Of a DNA stretch of 64,000 nt, positions 19,961 to 29,740 are shown piece after piece. Positions within the stretch are counted from its first letter, which is position 1. The number at the start of each line of letters is the position of its first letter. Position numbers and translations under genes: made by a program. The notes below the pieces were generated by a model, which worked only from the letters and a program-made list of their open reading frames with translations, was not told the origin of the DNA and searched no databases. Origin of the DNA: Prostheceraeus crozeri (Eukaryota; Platyhelminthes; Polycladida; Euryleptidae); assembly GCA_907163375.1 (NCBI GenBank), contig CAJQUW010001455.1:51201-115200 (forward strand), in the 5' to 3' direction.

Positions 19961-20125
19961 AAGCGTTGATGCGATGATGAACAATTAATAAGCTGAGAAG
20001 CTTTAGATTCACTTTAACATTACCACATGTTTACAGATAGAAATGTATCACAGCAAAGCTACTTCATGAGTTAGTTTGCCAGGAGTGTATCATCTCAAAC
20101 TTTTACTCCGTTGTTGAAATTTCAG
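19958..20125 (+). repeat. Conserved ~165-bp block (copy 2)
   Basis: Near-identical to 136-301, ending TTGTTGAAATTTCA. It marks the inner end of the left cassette. Confidence 0.8.
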
Positions 20126-20628
20126 TTTTGTACATATTTGAAGTATCATCTTTGCGGTTTGTTCTTGATGTGTTTACGATGAACGCACACATGAGTCTTA
20201 TGACACTATGGTTGTATCTTATACGTTTCGACAAAGACTGAGCGAAGTAAATAAAAATCCAAGTTGAAAATCTCTTAGGTTGTATTATCAAATATCTTAG
20301 TATTATACAAAGTTGAGAATGTAAGTTAAACATTTTATCGGAATGTTGTTTTAAAATGAAAGTAAGAACTTCATCGTATGAGTATTCAAAGCATGTTTTG
20401 TAAATCAAATGTGTATAGTACTGACTTGATAGAATCAAATGAACTTGACAAACGCATTTGATGATACAACCTAAGAGATTTTCAACTTGGATTTTTATTT
20501 ACTTCGCTCAGTCTTTGTCGAAACGTATAAGATACAACCATGGTGTCATAAGACTCATGTGTGCGTTCATCGTAAACACATCAAGAACAAACCGCAATGA
20601 TGATACTTCAAATATGTACAAAACTGAC
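20126..20628. repeat. Centre of the giant palindrome
   Basis: The segment to 20294 is repeated inverted from 20456, with a unique spacer of about 160 bp (20295-20455). The arms here differ at only a few positions. No convincing gene was found; the open frames on both strands are mirror images of each other. Confidence 0.85.
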
Positions 20629-20795
20629 ATTTCAACAACGGAGTAAAAGTTTGAGATGATACACTCCTGGCAAACTAATTCATGAAGTAGCTTTGCTGTG
20701 AAACATTTCTATCTGTAAACATGTGGTAATGTTAAAGTGAATCTAAAGCTTCTCAGCTTATTAATTGTTCATCATCGCATCAACGCTTTAACTTG
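20628..20795 (-). repeat. Conserved ~165-bp block (copy 3, inverted)
   Basis: Reverse complement of the block at 19958-20125. Confidence 0.8.
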
Positions 20796-22085
20796 TAAAC
20801 AGTTATAATTTTAATTTTAATTTACAAATAGTAGAACGCTTAGTCTAACTTGCAAACTAGTAAATCTTGCGATCCTATTTTACAAACAATTATACCTTTC
20901 TTTCTAGCATATAAACTGTTATACCTTTATTTCTAACATACAAGCAGCTAAAACTTTATTTCTAACATACAAACAGATAAAACTTTATTTCTAACGTACA
21001 CACTGTTGAAACTTCATTTTGTTTCTAACATATAAACAGATAAAACTTTATTTCTAACGTACACACTATTGAAACTTTATTTTTAATCTGTAAACTGTTG
21101 AAACTATATCTTTCGTTTACAAATAGTAGAACGCTTAGTCTAACTTGCAAACTAGTAAATCCTACAATCTCACTTTACAAACAGATAAAACTTTATTTCT
21201 AACGAACACACTGTTGAAACTTAATTTTTAACATACAAACAGCTAAAACTTTATTTCTAACGTACACACTGTTGAAACTTTATTTCTAATCTACAAACTG
21301 TTGAAACTTTATTCTTTTTCTAACACACAAACAGCTTAAACTTTATTTTTAACATACACACTATTGAAACTTTATTTTTTAATCTGTAAACTGCTGAAAC
21401 TATATCTTTCATTTACAAATAGTAGAACGCTTACTGTAACTCACAAACTATCATATCCCGCAATCTTATTTTTACAAACAGATATAACTTTATTTCTAAC
21501 GTACACACTGTTGAAACTTTATTTTTAATCTGTTAACTGCTGAAACTATATCTTTCATTTACAAATAGTAGAACGCTTAGTCTAACTTGCAAACTAGTAA
21601 ATTTTATGATCTTAATTTACAAACCGATAAAACTCTATTTCTAACATACACACTGTTGAAACTTTATTTTGAACTTGTAAACGGTTGAAACCTTATTTTA
21701 TTTCTAACGCGCAAACGACTAAAACTTTATTTCTAACGTACACACTGTTGAAACTTTATTTTTAATCTGTAAACTGTTGGAATTATATCTTTCGTTTACA
21801 AAAGGTAGAACGCTTACTGTAACTTTCAAACTATTAAATCCCGCAATCTTGTTTTTACAAACAGATAAAACTTTATTTCTAACGTACACACTGTTGAAAT
21901 TTAATTTTTAACTTGGGAACTCTTGAAACTTTATTTCATTTCTAACATACAAACAGTTTAAACTTTATTTCTAACACATACACTATTGAAACTTTATTTT
22001 TAATCTGTAAACTGTTGAAACCATATCTTTCGTTTACAAATAGTAGAACGCTTAGTCTAACTTGAGAACTGGTAAATCTTGTTCG
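20796..22085 (-). repeat. Tandem array of ~30-bp units (right arm, inner)
   Basis: About 1.3 kb of AAACTTTATTTCTAAC-type units with higher-order blocks containing TAGTAGAACGCTTAGTCTAAC. It is nearly twice as long as the matching array in the left arm, which shows array length change after duplication. Confidence 0.85.
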
Positions 22086-22240
22086 TCATCGAATCTAACT
22101 GTTTAAATCTTTATCATGGAAATCAATGTTCCACAGTCATTTGAAAAAGATGAGATCACCCTTCATCTAACCCATCCGTTGCATGAAAACAACAACTCTT
22201 CGCATAATAACATTTATTGAATAACTGTAACAAGCATGCA

Positions 22241-22726
22241 TTACAAATCAATGGTTTGAAACAGATAAAATAGATACAGCTGGTAACTGTCATATAGCGA
22301 GCAATGATAACCATACAGGACTTTGGCAGTGTTGAGGTAAGGAGGAAAGAAGCATTGGTTATGAACGTAGCTACTACAACGAACAGACAAAATAGGAACA
22401 CACAAATCCTTAAAACGTTTCGTGACTTCATGATAGTGTTGATTCACTCTACTATCCCAAGGTGGGAGCAAAATATCATTAACGACTAGATTGGGAAATA
22501 CTTTCCTCTCCTTACCAGGATTATTACAAAAGATTCGTATAACATTGAAAGCAGTGAACCATCGTTTAAAGTCAATAAGAAGAGCAGTCTCACAAGAAAA
22601 GCCATAGTCTTGCAAATATTTCAGATTAAGTCCATGAATGTGTTTTCTCGCCCATTGATCAACATTGTGATCACAGTTGGCATGTTGATGATAGACACTA
22701 ACAATCTGATATGTCCAATTGTTCAT
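22241..22726 (-). CDS. Unknown ORF, 161 aa, only in the right arm
   Basis: An intact frame starting at an ATG (22726) and ending at 22241. It has many Tyr, Cys, His and Trp residues spread along its length and no low-complexity bias, which favours a real gene over noise. No domain is recognised, and no signal peptide or clear membrane helix is seen. It lies downstream of the spliced cassette gene on the same strand. The left arm lacks this segment: there the 30-bp array begins soon after the shared sequence ends. Either the left copy lost it or the right arm gained it. Confidence 0.4.
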   Translation of the reverse strand: MNNWTYQIVSVYHQHANCDHNVDQWARKHIHGLNLKYLQDYGFSCETALLIDFKRWFTAFNVIRIFCNNPGKERKVFPNLVVNDILLPPWDSRVNQHYHEVTKRFKDLCVPILSVRCSSYVHNQCFFPPYLNTAKVLYGYHCSLYDSYQLYLFYLFQTIDL

Positions 22727-22822
22727 AGCAATAGCACAGAGCTCCTGTACAGGTTAACCCTCACAATCCATAAAAATGATGATAGAAGCCTAAAACGGAA
22801 ATTACACATCTAAGGAAACGTT

Positions 22823-23027
22823 CTATAACATATCACAAAATGAAGAATTACATCGATGCTTTTCACGACAAAATACACAAATGATATGATGGCAACGAAG
22901 AAGTAAAATGTATCTAATAAGACCACGTCCACGACACTCAAAGCATATAAGCGAATTGTCATAGGGTAGATTTAGGAAAGGATTAGCAATTCTCTTTCCT
23001 TGACTTGCGTTTGGAGGTAGCATTCTT
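22823..23027 (-). CDS. RING-like Cys/His ORF overlapping the cassette gene end
   Basis: In the frame overlapping the 3' end of the 235-aa gene, residues spell a possible RING: C-x2-C-x12-C-x-H-x2-C-x2-C-x5-C-x4-C (motif region about 22935-22826). The start is uncertain: the frame continues upstream inside the 235-aa gene without a convincing own start, so a frameshift product or alternative splice is more likely than a separate gene. In the left arm the same frame stops after RCHHIIS, losing the last cysteines. RING domains act in ubiquitin ligases; assignment here is tentative. Confidence 0.3.
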
Positions 23028-23757
23028 GTCCGACTTGCGCTTTGTACCACCCCCGTTAAGGATTTCGTCAATAATGTCATCTACGCTGGGTGGCTTTGGA
23101 ATATATAGGATGGATTCAGTGTGTATCGAGAGAGAGGCTATTTTGTTATCCTTGTGCTGACCATAATATAGCCCATTCACTTTGAAAATGATATCCCAAG
23201 TACCTTCTCCGAGCTCATCACATCTGATGGGCATTGATTGATCTCCATCCTTTTTATAATAACTACACCAATGTGATAATGGTAAGCAAATTTGATTGCC
23301 ATCCCAAATCTTTCTATAGGGAGTATCCTTTTCATCTCTCGCCTTCCACTCTTGAGCAAGAGGAGTAGGAATGTCCATATTTAATGTCACGTACTCTTCA
23401 ATAATGTCAAGTTGGTGGCGAATGTATGGACTCACGGGGATGAGTATGTAGTCCCCATACTGATTGTGCATTATCTTGACATCAGTGGAAGGGAGCATTC
23501 CCGATTGCAGTACTACGCTGTGATCCTCATGACGCAAGACTTGTTTAAATTTACGCTGTAGCGGTGTAGGATTATGTACCTTGGTTGTTTCTTCCACTGG
23601 TCTCAGCTGTAGATGATCTGATTGTAGCGAACCTTGTAACGTCTGGCCACCATTTTGTCCTGTCAGTGTAGTAGATGTAGAAGATGCCTGAAAATAAAAA
23701 AGATTGTATTAAGTTTACGTTCAAGGGAGGAGAGGGACGAAAGTAGCGACTTACCAT
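22983..23757 (-). CDS. Unknown spliced gene, right (uninterrupted) copy
   Basis: Same gene as at 2238-19118. Exon 1 is the ATG at 23757-23755, the intron 23754-23688 is 67 nt with GTAAGT donor and TTTTTTATTTTCAG acceptor, and exon 2 is 23687-22983. The product is 235 residues with a basic, NLS-like C-terminus. It differs from the left copy at few residues (for example an ILSNQ versus IMHNQ change). No family is recognised. An ATG-only first coding exon lets transcription and translation start be separated from the body of the gene. TATA box at 23873-23866. Confidence 0.6.
23705..23710 (-). other. Empty Polinton target site (single AATACA)
   Basis: On the minus strand the intron reads CTTAATACAATCTTTT, matching the two Polinton flanks joined with one AATACA. 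It fixes the element ends and duplication exactly. Confidence 0.95.
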
Positions 23758-23865
23758 TTTAGTTGGATAATATGACAGGGATGTAGAGAGAGAGAGAGAG
23801 AGAGAATGTGCGTCCGTCACTTGTACGATTCAACGATGGAATGATTCTCACTGTGGAAGGCTCTC

Positions 23866-23873
23866 TATTTATA
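23866..23873 (-). promoter_or_regulatory. TATA box of the right cassette spliced gene
   Basis: TATAAATA on the minus strand, 109 bases upstream of the ATG, conserved with the left copy. A GA/CT microsatellite lies between. Confidence 0.55.
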
Positions 23874-23962
23874 AAGGAATGCTTGATTCTCATTAGACAA
23901 CAATCCTCATTGGAGAATAGCATCAAGTTGATTCCCATTCTCACCAATGCTTCATTCGCCCG

Positions 23963-24358
23963 CTAGCGCTCATCGTCTCCTTTCACCGTCTCGACTAAAG
24001 CTCTATTGTATTCTTCCGTTGATAGGTGTGGTAAAACATGGGTGGGCAAATGTTGTGTGTCGTCGCGCCATTGATAATAATACTCCAACAGTAGGCGACC
24101 ATGCTTGAATACGCTCCTTGGATATTTCAGCAAAGTCTCATCAATCAATTTCCTACTTTGAGCCACACTCATGAATACAATGTAGCAGACAAGCTCGTTG
24201 TGGGGAAGGGTGTGGGCATGCACCAATCGTTGAATGTAGGTCGTAAGCATATCATCATTCATCATGAGTTGGAAGCCTATCACTGAGGGCAGCTCGACAT
24301 ACGTCCTTAGAGTCACCTAAACAATGTCCTCCATGCTCTGGGAAACTACCTGCGCCAT
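23963..24358 (-). CDS. ORF1 of the right cassette, uninterrupted
   Basis: From the TAG at 24319-24317 the frame is open to 23963 (117 codons from 24313). An ATG at 24358 lies in frame 13 codons before the TAG. The TAG is present in both cassette copies. A 33-nt GT...AG interval (GTAGTTTCCC...TTGTTTAG) covers the stop and, if removed, keeps the frame; such a short intron would be exceptional. Readthrough or an upstream exon spliced to the AG are alternatives. The protein is helical, with LPHNELVCYIVFMSVAQS as its most hydrophobic part. No family is recognised. The left copy is destroyed by a LINE fragment. Confidence 0.45.
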
Positions 24359-24494
24359 CGGCTGAATCACTCCTCTCGTTGTCAAAAGAATATACATAGC
24401 TCATGCACTCCAACTCTCTCAGTGCTGTAGGCGTATTTAATACCACCCACCCCTACGCTCCTCTGGTGTTAACTGTCGTTTAGCAAAAAAGTCG

Positions 24495-24665
24495 TCATGA
24501 AATTTCAACGACGGAGTAAAAGTTTGAGATGATACACTCCTGGCAAACTAATTCATGAAGTAGCTTTGCTGTGATACATTTCTATCTGTAAACATATGAT
24601 AATGTTAAAGTGAATCTAAAACTTCTCAGCTTATTAATTGTTCATCGTTGCATCAACGCTTTAAC
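24495..24665 (-). repeat. Conserved ~165-bp block (copy 4, inverted)
   Basis: Inverse of 136-301, marking the outer edge of the right cassette. Confidence 0.75.
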
Positions 24666-24689
24666 TCGTGAACAGTTATAATTTTAATT

Positions 24690-25249
24690 TTAATTTACAC
24701 TTAGTCTAACTTGTAAACTAGTAAATCTTGCGATCTTATTTTTACAAACAGTTATACCTTCATTTCTAACATACACACTATTGAAACTTTATTTCTAACT
24801 TGTAAACTCTTGAAACTTTATTTTGATATACAAACAGCTAAAACTTTATTTCTAACGCATATACTATTGAAACTTTATTTCTAACTTGTAAGCTGGTGAA
24901 ACTTTATTTTTTATCTTGTAAACTGTTGAAACTTTATTTTGTTTCTAACATGCAAACAGATAAAGCTTTATTTCTAACATACACACTATTGAAACTTTGT
25001 TTCTAACTTGTACACTGGTGAAACTTTATTTTTGACTTGTAAACTGGTGAAACTTTATTTTTTATCTTGCAAACAACTAAAACTTTATTTCTAACGTACA
25101 CACCATTGAAGCTTTATTTTCAACTTGCAAACAGCTAAAACTTTATTTCTAACGTACACACTATTAAAACTTTATTTTTAACTTGTAAACTGGTGAAACT
25201 TTATTTTTTATCTTGTAAACTGTTGAAACTTTATTTTGTTTCTAACATA
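24690..25249 (-). repeat. Tandem array of ~30-bp units, split by mariner
   Basis: AAACTTTATTTCTAAC-type units. The array resumes at 26427 after the mariner, and the sequence reads through if the element and one TA are removed. Confidence 0.85.
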
Positions 25250-26426
25250 CGTGGTGACGTCAAACAGTATCCGGACTCGATATGAAAGAAGAAAGGTACA
25301 CTATTTTAATTATAATTTTTGGAAAGAGCATCCATTATAGGTATAGAAAATTGCTTGTTTTGACATTGGATTTAATCAACTATATTTTTGTACAGTTTCT
25401 TTACATTTTTATTGTATTGGCTCATTTTTTTCGAGTTTTAACTTTTCATTGATACAAATGTTAGAATAGTTGTCGCTTTTTGAAGCTTTCTTACACCTAA
25501 TGATATCAAAAACACGAAATTATTTGTCAAAACTTTTATATCAAAAACTTCTCGCCAGAAGATTGTCGCTCTTCGCAAGAATACAAGTTTCCTGGTGAGA
25601 CTGCCACTCGAAAACTTCGTACCGTAGCGACTCACAGGAGAGGTTTCATGCTTGTGATTTTCTGGGACTGGCACGGCCTTGTTCACTTGGAGTTTGTCGA
25701 TCGAGGGACAAGAATTGATTCCAAATTTTATTCTACCCAAATCAAAAATGCTCGAAGACGTCGACGTACTCCACGTGGACAGACTTTGTATTTGCTGCTA
25801 GATAATGCGCCGATTCATACGAGTCAACGAAGTCGCGATGCAGTAGAGTCAGTGGGATTTGTACAACTCAAACATCCACCGTATAGTCCTGATTTAGCTC
25901 CCAGCGACCATTGGCTTTTTCGACACCTCAAGAATCACCTCAAAGGGAAGCGATTTGAAAACAAAGAGGAACTACGCGCTGCTGCTACGGAATTTTTTTC
26001 TTCTCGTCCCTTACATTTTTTTCGGGAAGGACTTTTGCAACTTGTTCATCGCTGGCGGAAATGTGTGGAGCAAAATGGAAGTTACATCGAAAAACTTTAA
26101 TAAATGTTTTGTTACCTGTAACGAGAATTTTTTGATATAAAAGTTTTGACAAATAATTTCGTATTTTTAATATCAGTAGGTGTAAGAAAGCTTCAAAAAG
26201 CGACAACTATTCTAACATTTGTATCAATGAAAAGTTAAAACTCGAAAAAAATGAGCCAATACAGTAAAAATGTAAAGAAACTGTACAAAAATATAGTTGA
26301 TTAAATCCAATGTCAAAACAAGCAATTTTCTATACCTATAACGGATGCTCTTTCCAAAAATTATAATTAAAATAGTGTACCTTTCTTCTTTCATATCAAG
26401 TCCGGATACTTTTTGACGTCACCACG
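25250..26426. mobile_element. Mariner/Tc1-type element with 305-bp TIRs (1177 bp)
   Basis: CGTGGTGACGTCAAA begins the element, and its inverse ends it; TA flanks both sides (25248-25249, 26427-26428). TIRs are 25250-25554 and 26122-26426 with few mismatches. Mariner TIRs are usually about 30 bp, so these are unusually long. The interior holds only the C-terminal half of a transposase. Confidence 0.9.
25560..26100 (+). pseudogene. Mariner transposase, C-terminal half
   Basis: The frame holds FMLVIFWDWHGLVHLEF, LLLDNAPIHTSQ (second catalytic Asp) and YSPDLAPSDHWLFRHLKNHL (third catalytic Asp), typical of mariner. The N-terminal DNA-binding domain and the first catalytic Asp are missing; left-TIR sequence stands where they should be. 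The stop lies 21 bases before the right TIR. The copy cannot make active transposase, so it is a non-autonomous derivative that would need a related enzyme. Confidence 0.85.
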
Positions 26427-26660
26427 TACAAACAGATAAAGCTTTATTTCTAACGTACACACTATTGAAACTTTGTTTCTAACTTATACACTGGTGAAAC
26501 TTTATTTTTAACTTGTTAACTGATGAAACTTTCTTTTAACATACAAACAGATAAAACTTTATTTCTAACGTACACACTGTTGAAACTTTATTTTTAATCT
26601 GTAAACTGTTGAAACTATATCTTTCATTTACAAATAGTAGAACGCTTAGTCTAACTTGTA
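26427..26660 (-). repeat. Tandem array of ~30-bp units, outer remainder
   Basis: Continuation of the array at 24690-25249. It fades into unique sequence near 26660. Confidence 0.75.
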
Positions 26661-27130
26661 AATCTTATAACACTTCATATGGGTGATAATGGTAGTTGAA
26701 ATAGTGTTAAATAAAATTAAGATAGCTTACACTTCTGATGCAGGGATAGCAATCGACTGCGATCCATGTGTAAAGAGCTTGTTAGACTACGGAAGAGAGA
26801 AGTTTGTTATGTTGCGTGTGGCGCGTGAGTGTCCTCCCATTTCATTCCATTCATCAATTCGTCTCATTGATAGAGACAGGTAGAACTCATGGTTCTCATA
26901 ACGTATGCAATGGAAAGTTTGTAAGGCAACCTTCGACAGTTGGCTAAATGTCACCCTGGCGCGAATGCATGCTACGTTGAGACAGAGGCAATCACTTGCA
27001 AACATGACGCAGAGAGGTTTAACAAGATTGACCATTGCCGAATGTCCCTTGCGGTATACATAGCTACGGGTTTCACCGCCGCCCTTTACAGGAACACCCG
27101 TCGAAAGGAAGTATTACACCGAACTTCATT
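26661..27130. other. Unassigned segment
   Basis: Only short open frames on both strands. On the minus strand it is the downstream extension of the 65-codon frame at 27283-27086. No domain or repeat recognised. Confidence 0.3.
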
Positions 27131-27283
27131 TGCAACGTTCAAGTTGACTGATAGCAGATTCAACTTAATGATAGTATTCGCCAGTCTGAAGACAGCCCAG
27201 GGCAAGCCGCGTGGAGGTTCTATCATGTCTTGCCCCATGGTGGCCCTTATCAGGGCCGGTGGTTCGTTCTCGGGGGTCGTCAT
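27086..27283 (-). CDS. Short unknown ORF containing a duplicated module
   Basis: A 65-codon frame with GQDMIEPPRGLPWAVFRLAN. The same peptide is encoded again at about 27753-27613 in a different setting, ending earlier there. The frame is preserved in both copies, which hints at coding use, but there is no clear start and no known family. It could be the last exon of the gene at 27558-27292. Confidence 0.3.
   Translation of the reverse strand: MTTPENEPPALIRATMGQDMIEPPRGLPWAVFRLANTIIKLNLLSVNLNVANEVRCNTSFRRVFL
27132..27272 (-). repeat. 141-bp module, copy A (481-bp period)
   Basis: Matches 27613-27753 closely (GCAACGTTCAAGTTGACTGA to GGTTCGTTCTCG, plus strand). The copies bracket the 88-aa gene. 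Confidence 0.85.
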
Positions 27284-27291
27284 CAGCCATC

Positions 27292-27558
27292 TTACTCCAT
27301 ACCGATTCTGCTGAGAGAGAGTCGAAACCGTTCAACCTCAGCAGTGTCGACTTCCATGCTAGTTGGCATGTGAGTGGAGGGTGGAATGTAGCGCCATTCC
27401 ATTGGATTGGCAACACTTGCTGTCATCGCATTGCCAATCCGAGCAAGATTGTTGTGGACTCTGTCTTGCTCCTCTATTCTAGCAAATTCATTAAATAAAT
27501 TTCGCGGTCTTAACTGCGGTCCGCGAGGAGAGCTGACTGCAGCGTTTGGTGTCTCCAT
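27292..27558 (-). CDS. Unknown protein, 88 aa, with its own TATA promoter
   Basis: The ATG at 27558 lies about 35 bases after a TATATAA (27597-27591), a good Pol II arrangement. The protein is polar with several Arg, Pro and Met residues (SSPRGPQLRPRNLFNEFARI) and ends at a TAA beside a GGTATGG that could be a splice donor leading into the 141-bp module. No domain is recognised. The same promoter-gene-module arrangement in the neighbouring 398-aa gene suggests a small family of similarly built genes. Confidence 0.4.
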   Translation of the reverse strand: METPNAAVSSPRGPQLRPRNLFNEFARIEEQDRVHNNLARIGNAMTASVANPMEWRYIPPSTHMPTSMEVDTAEVERFRLSLSRIGME

Positions 27559-27590
27559 GATTGAAATGAAATGAAATGAGAGGTAGTGGT

Positions 27591-27597
27591 TTATATA
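27591..27597 (-). promoter_or_regulatory. TATA box of the 88-aa gene
   Basis: GGGTATATAAACC on the minus strand, 33 bases before the ATG. It lies at the end of module copy B. Confidence 0.55.
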
Positions 27598-27612
27598 CCC
27601 CTCTAATGCGAC

Positions 27613-27753
27613 GCAACGTTCAAGTTGACTGATAGCAGATTCAACTTAATGATAGTATTCGCCAGTCTGAAGACTGCCCAGGGCAAACCGCGTGGAGGTT
27701 CTATCATGTCTTGCCCCTTGGTGGCCCTTATGAGAGCCGTTGGTTCGTTCTCG
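27613..27753 (-). repeat. 141-bp module, copy B
   Basis: Near-identical to copy A. It follows an acceptor (TTCTATTTTCAG ending at 27760), so it lies in the last exon of the 398-aa gene. Confidence 0.85.
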
Positions 27754-27834
27754 TCGTATCTGAAAATAGAAGGAAAAATAGATGAAAATTTTTTCAAGTG
27801 ATAGAGATGAATATTGACTTACCACACTATCAAT

Positions 27835-29031
27835 TCAAGCGGTTCGCTGAACCTTCGCTGGTGGTGGATGAGGCAGGTATTTAGCTGGTAACTTTCGCTT
27901 ACGATGGCGAATTTCCTTTATCTCGCCATTGTGTTTGATGCTGATGTGGAGACAGCGAATATCTGGCGTTGCTCCTTCGTAGCACTCGTTCGTTTTGTCC
28001 AAATCCTCCGACTCCATTATTACATCGTCGATAATTTTGCTACCGACTATGGGGAGGTGGAGCGTTGTTCTTCTCTCCTTGACAGCGCTATTCTTCGCCT
28101 CAAGAAGAGCCATATTCTCCTGCTCATGTTGGAGTTTGAGCGTCGCCTCCTTCGCCTTCATGTTCTTAATGCATGTGGCCTGATCTTCTACACGACTCTC
28201 ACTCGCTAGAGCTCTCTTTTGGAAACCTTCCAACTTCAGTACTTGAGCCGTAAGACTCCTAATTTCCGCCACCTGCTTTTTGAGTTGAAAATTCTCATCC
28301 CTTAATGCTGAGCATTCGTTTTTATAACGGCTCATTTCATCCTTGAGCTTCTTAATGGCGTACTCTTGGCTAACCCTCGCCACACCATCATCCTTAGCCC
28401 ACTGCTTGGCTTGGGCTTTGATGCCTCTCCCTTTTTTAGGTGAGGAGTGCATTTTTGGCGCTGGCACTGCCCGACTCTTCACAATTGCCTCATCGGGTTT
28501 AGGAGCAATGACCGACTCCTCGGGTTTGCCAGTGATGACCACCTCTTCAGTTTCCGATTCAGATTCGGAGATTTCCGAATCAGAGCTAGAAGAGGTGAGG
28601 TCAGATAGCGGTGGCTGATCAATCTTGCAGTCTTCTATTGCACGAACTGCCATCTGCAACTCTGTCTCCGCATCCAGATCAACTTGAGGTCTTTCAACAG
28701 GTGGGATGATGACCTTCCCAACCTCTGAGACATGCGTCTCTGTCTCCTCTGTCTCAGGTTTTTTGAAAAGTGGGGTGATGGCTTTCCCAACCTCTGAGGT
28801 GGTATAATTCTTCACCTTCTTAATAGGACATTTTGAATGCGTCTTATAGAAAGACTCGTTCAGGTTTCCCCTGACGAATTTCATGCACGATGTGCATCCG
28901 CTCACCACACCGACCTCCTTATGCTCTTCTGGAGTGTCGGTGAATTTATTTAAATGGCGCTTGAACTCGTCACCTCGCTTGACTTCGCCACATAGGCACT
29001 TTTTAAAATGAAACTTCGAGTTTCCTCCCAT
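27835..29031 (-). CDS. Cys/His N-terminus plus coiled-coil protein, 398 aa, unknown
   Basis: An intact single-exon frame. Residues about 12-68 hold Cys/His pairs (C12, C14, H26, H37, then C46-x2-C49-x15-H65-x2-C68), a likely zinc-binding region. Residues about 110-180 are acidic and Ser-rich (SSSSDSEISESESETEE). Residues about 215-315 form a coiled coil. The C-terminus is basic and Pro-rich. A 5' intron is likely: a TATATAAG at 29740, donor near 29685 and TTTTACAG acceptor at 29052. A 3' intron (GTAAGT at 27822, acceptor at 27760) follows the stop. A nuclear regulatory or structural role is plausible. No family is recognised. Confidence 0.55.
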   Translation of the reverse strand: MGGNSKFHFKKCLCGEVKRGDEFKRHLNKFTDTPEEHKEVGVVSGCTSCMKFVRGNLNESFYKTHSKCPIKKVKNYTTSEVGKAITPLFKKPETEETETHVSEVGKVIIPPVERPQVDLDAETELQMAVRAIEDCKIDQPPLSDLTSSSSDSEISESESETEEVVITGKPEESVIAPKPDEAIVKSRAVPAPKMHSSPKKGRGIKAQAKQWAKDDGVARVSQEYAIKKLKDEMSRYKNECSALRDENFQLKKQVAEIRSLTAQVLKLEGFQKRALASESRVEDQATCIKNMKAKEATLKLQHEQENMALLEAKNSAVKERRTTLHLPIVGSKIIDDVIMESEDLDKTNECYEGATPDIRCLHISIKHNGEIKEIRHRKRKLPAKYLPHPPPAKVQRTA

Positions 29032-29059
29032 TATGTATATCTGTTATGTATCTGTAAAA

Positions 29060-29690
29060 GGAAGGATGAAATAGAATTACTGACAGGCAACATTGGCAGT
29101 CATTTTTATAATCATACAGCTAAATTGTGAGATTGGTGGAAAGTGCCGAACCTTTGAATCCGTTACAGGCATTACTCAGAGGGGATCTTATCCCAACTCC
29201 AAGGCCTCGGCCCACAAATCCAACCTCCCGCGGACATAGCGTGCGTCATATCACTGTGTTGGTATCCGGACCCTGATTTTGACATGAAAACCAGTGGATT
29301 GTTTACAAAGGTTGCAAATTCCAAGCCGAAGCTCGCCTCCCACAACTTTATAAATGCCTTAGTTGAATTCAGCAGGGTCGAAAACCCCAAAAAACCTCCA
29401 AAACTAGTGAATTTAAATTTTTCAACTTTTTAGCACTACTTATGAAATTTTATAAGTAGTTTATTACTTAGGGAAGATCAATAGCGACCGAACCTTTTTT
29501 GAATCAAGTCAAACGGACTTGTAGAAGCAAAGTTACAAGCCTTTAAAGTTTTGGAGTCTTTTATGGCCTGGAGACGAAGGCCATCTCCTGACGAACCTCT
29601 AAGTCTGACACCTTAGCTGACTTCAGCAATGAATGGAATTTCGAATGTCCGAAGCTATCATCGGAGCTCAGAGAGACGACCTACCTTTGA
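29060..29690 (-). other. Probable 5' intron of the 398-aa gene
   Basis: Bounded by CAAAGGTAGGTC (donor, near 29685 on minus) and CCTTTTACAG (acceptor). No ORF of note inside. Confidence 0.4.
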
Positions 29691-29731
29691 CAATCGCTCT
29701 TCTCTAAATGAAAAGTCTCTGTCGGTTCCCG

Positions 29732-29740
29732 CTTATATAG
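29732..29740 (-). promoter_or_regulatory. TATA box upstream of the 398-aa gene
   Basis: CACTATATAAGCGGG on the minus strand, followed about 45 bases later by a likely first exon ending at GGTAGGTC. Confidence 0.5.

Larger units (their letters stand above)
1..20294 (+). repeat. Left arm of a giant imperfect palindrome
   Basis: This arm matches, in reverse complement, the sequence from 20456 to about 24720 and further into repeat arrays. In order it holds a repeat array, a conserved block of about 165 bp, ORF1, a TATA promoter, the ATG exon, an intron with the Polinton, exon 2, another array, the conserved block again, and 170 bp leading to the centre. Three insertions or differences separate the arms: a LINE fragment (752-1942) and the Polinton (2291-18390) occur only here, and the mariner and the 22.1-22.8 kb segment only in the other arm. 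The left boundary lies outside the window. Two inverted copies of one cassette are seen directly; whether this is a transposon, a captured virus or a duplication is unknown. Confidence 0.85.
20456..26660 (-). repeat. Right arm of the giant palindrome
   Basis: Inverted counterpart of the left arm, with the unknown cassette uninterrupted by a Polinton or LINE. It has longer 30-bp arrays, an extra segment at about 22085-22820 and a mariner insertion. The repeat similarity fades near 26660. Confidence 0.8.

Noticed and set aside
1-20125. 165-bp blocks with arrays at both ends of the left cassette as long terminal repeats of a retroelement
   Set aside because: No primer-binding site, polypurine tract or gag-pol; the blocks also occur inverted in the other arm.
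19220-22085. Regular ~30-bp repeats resembling a CRISPR array
   Set aside because: Sequence between units is also repeated, units vary in length and no cas genes occur; it is a eukaryotic satellite.
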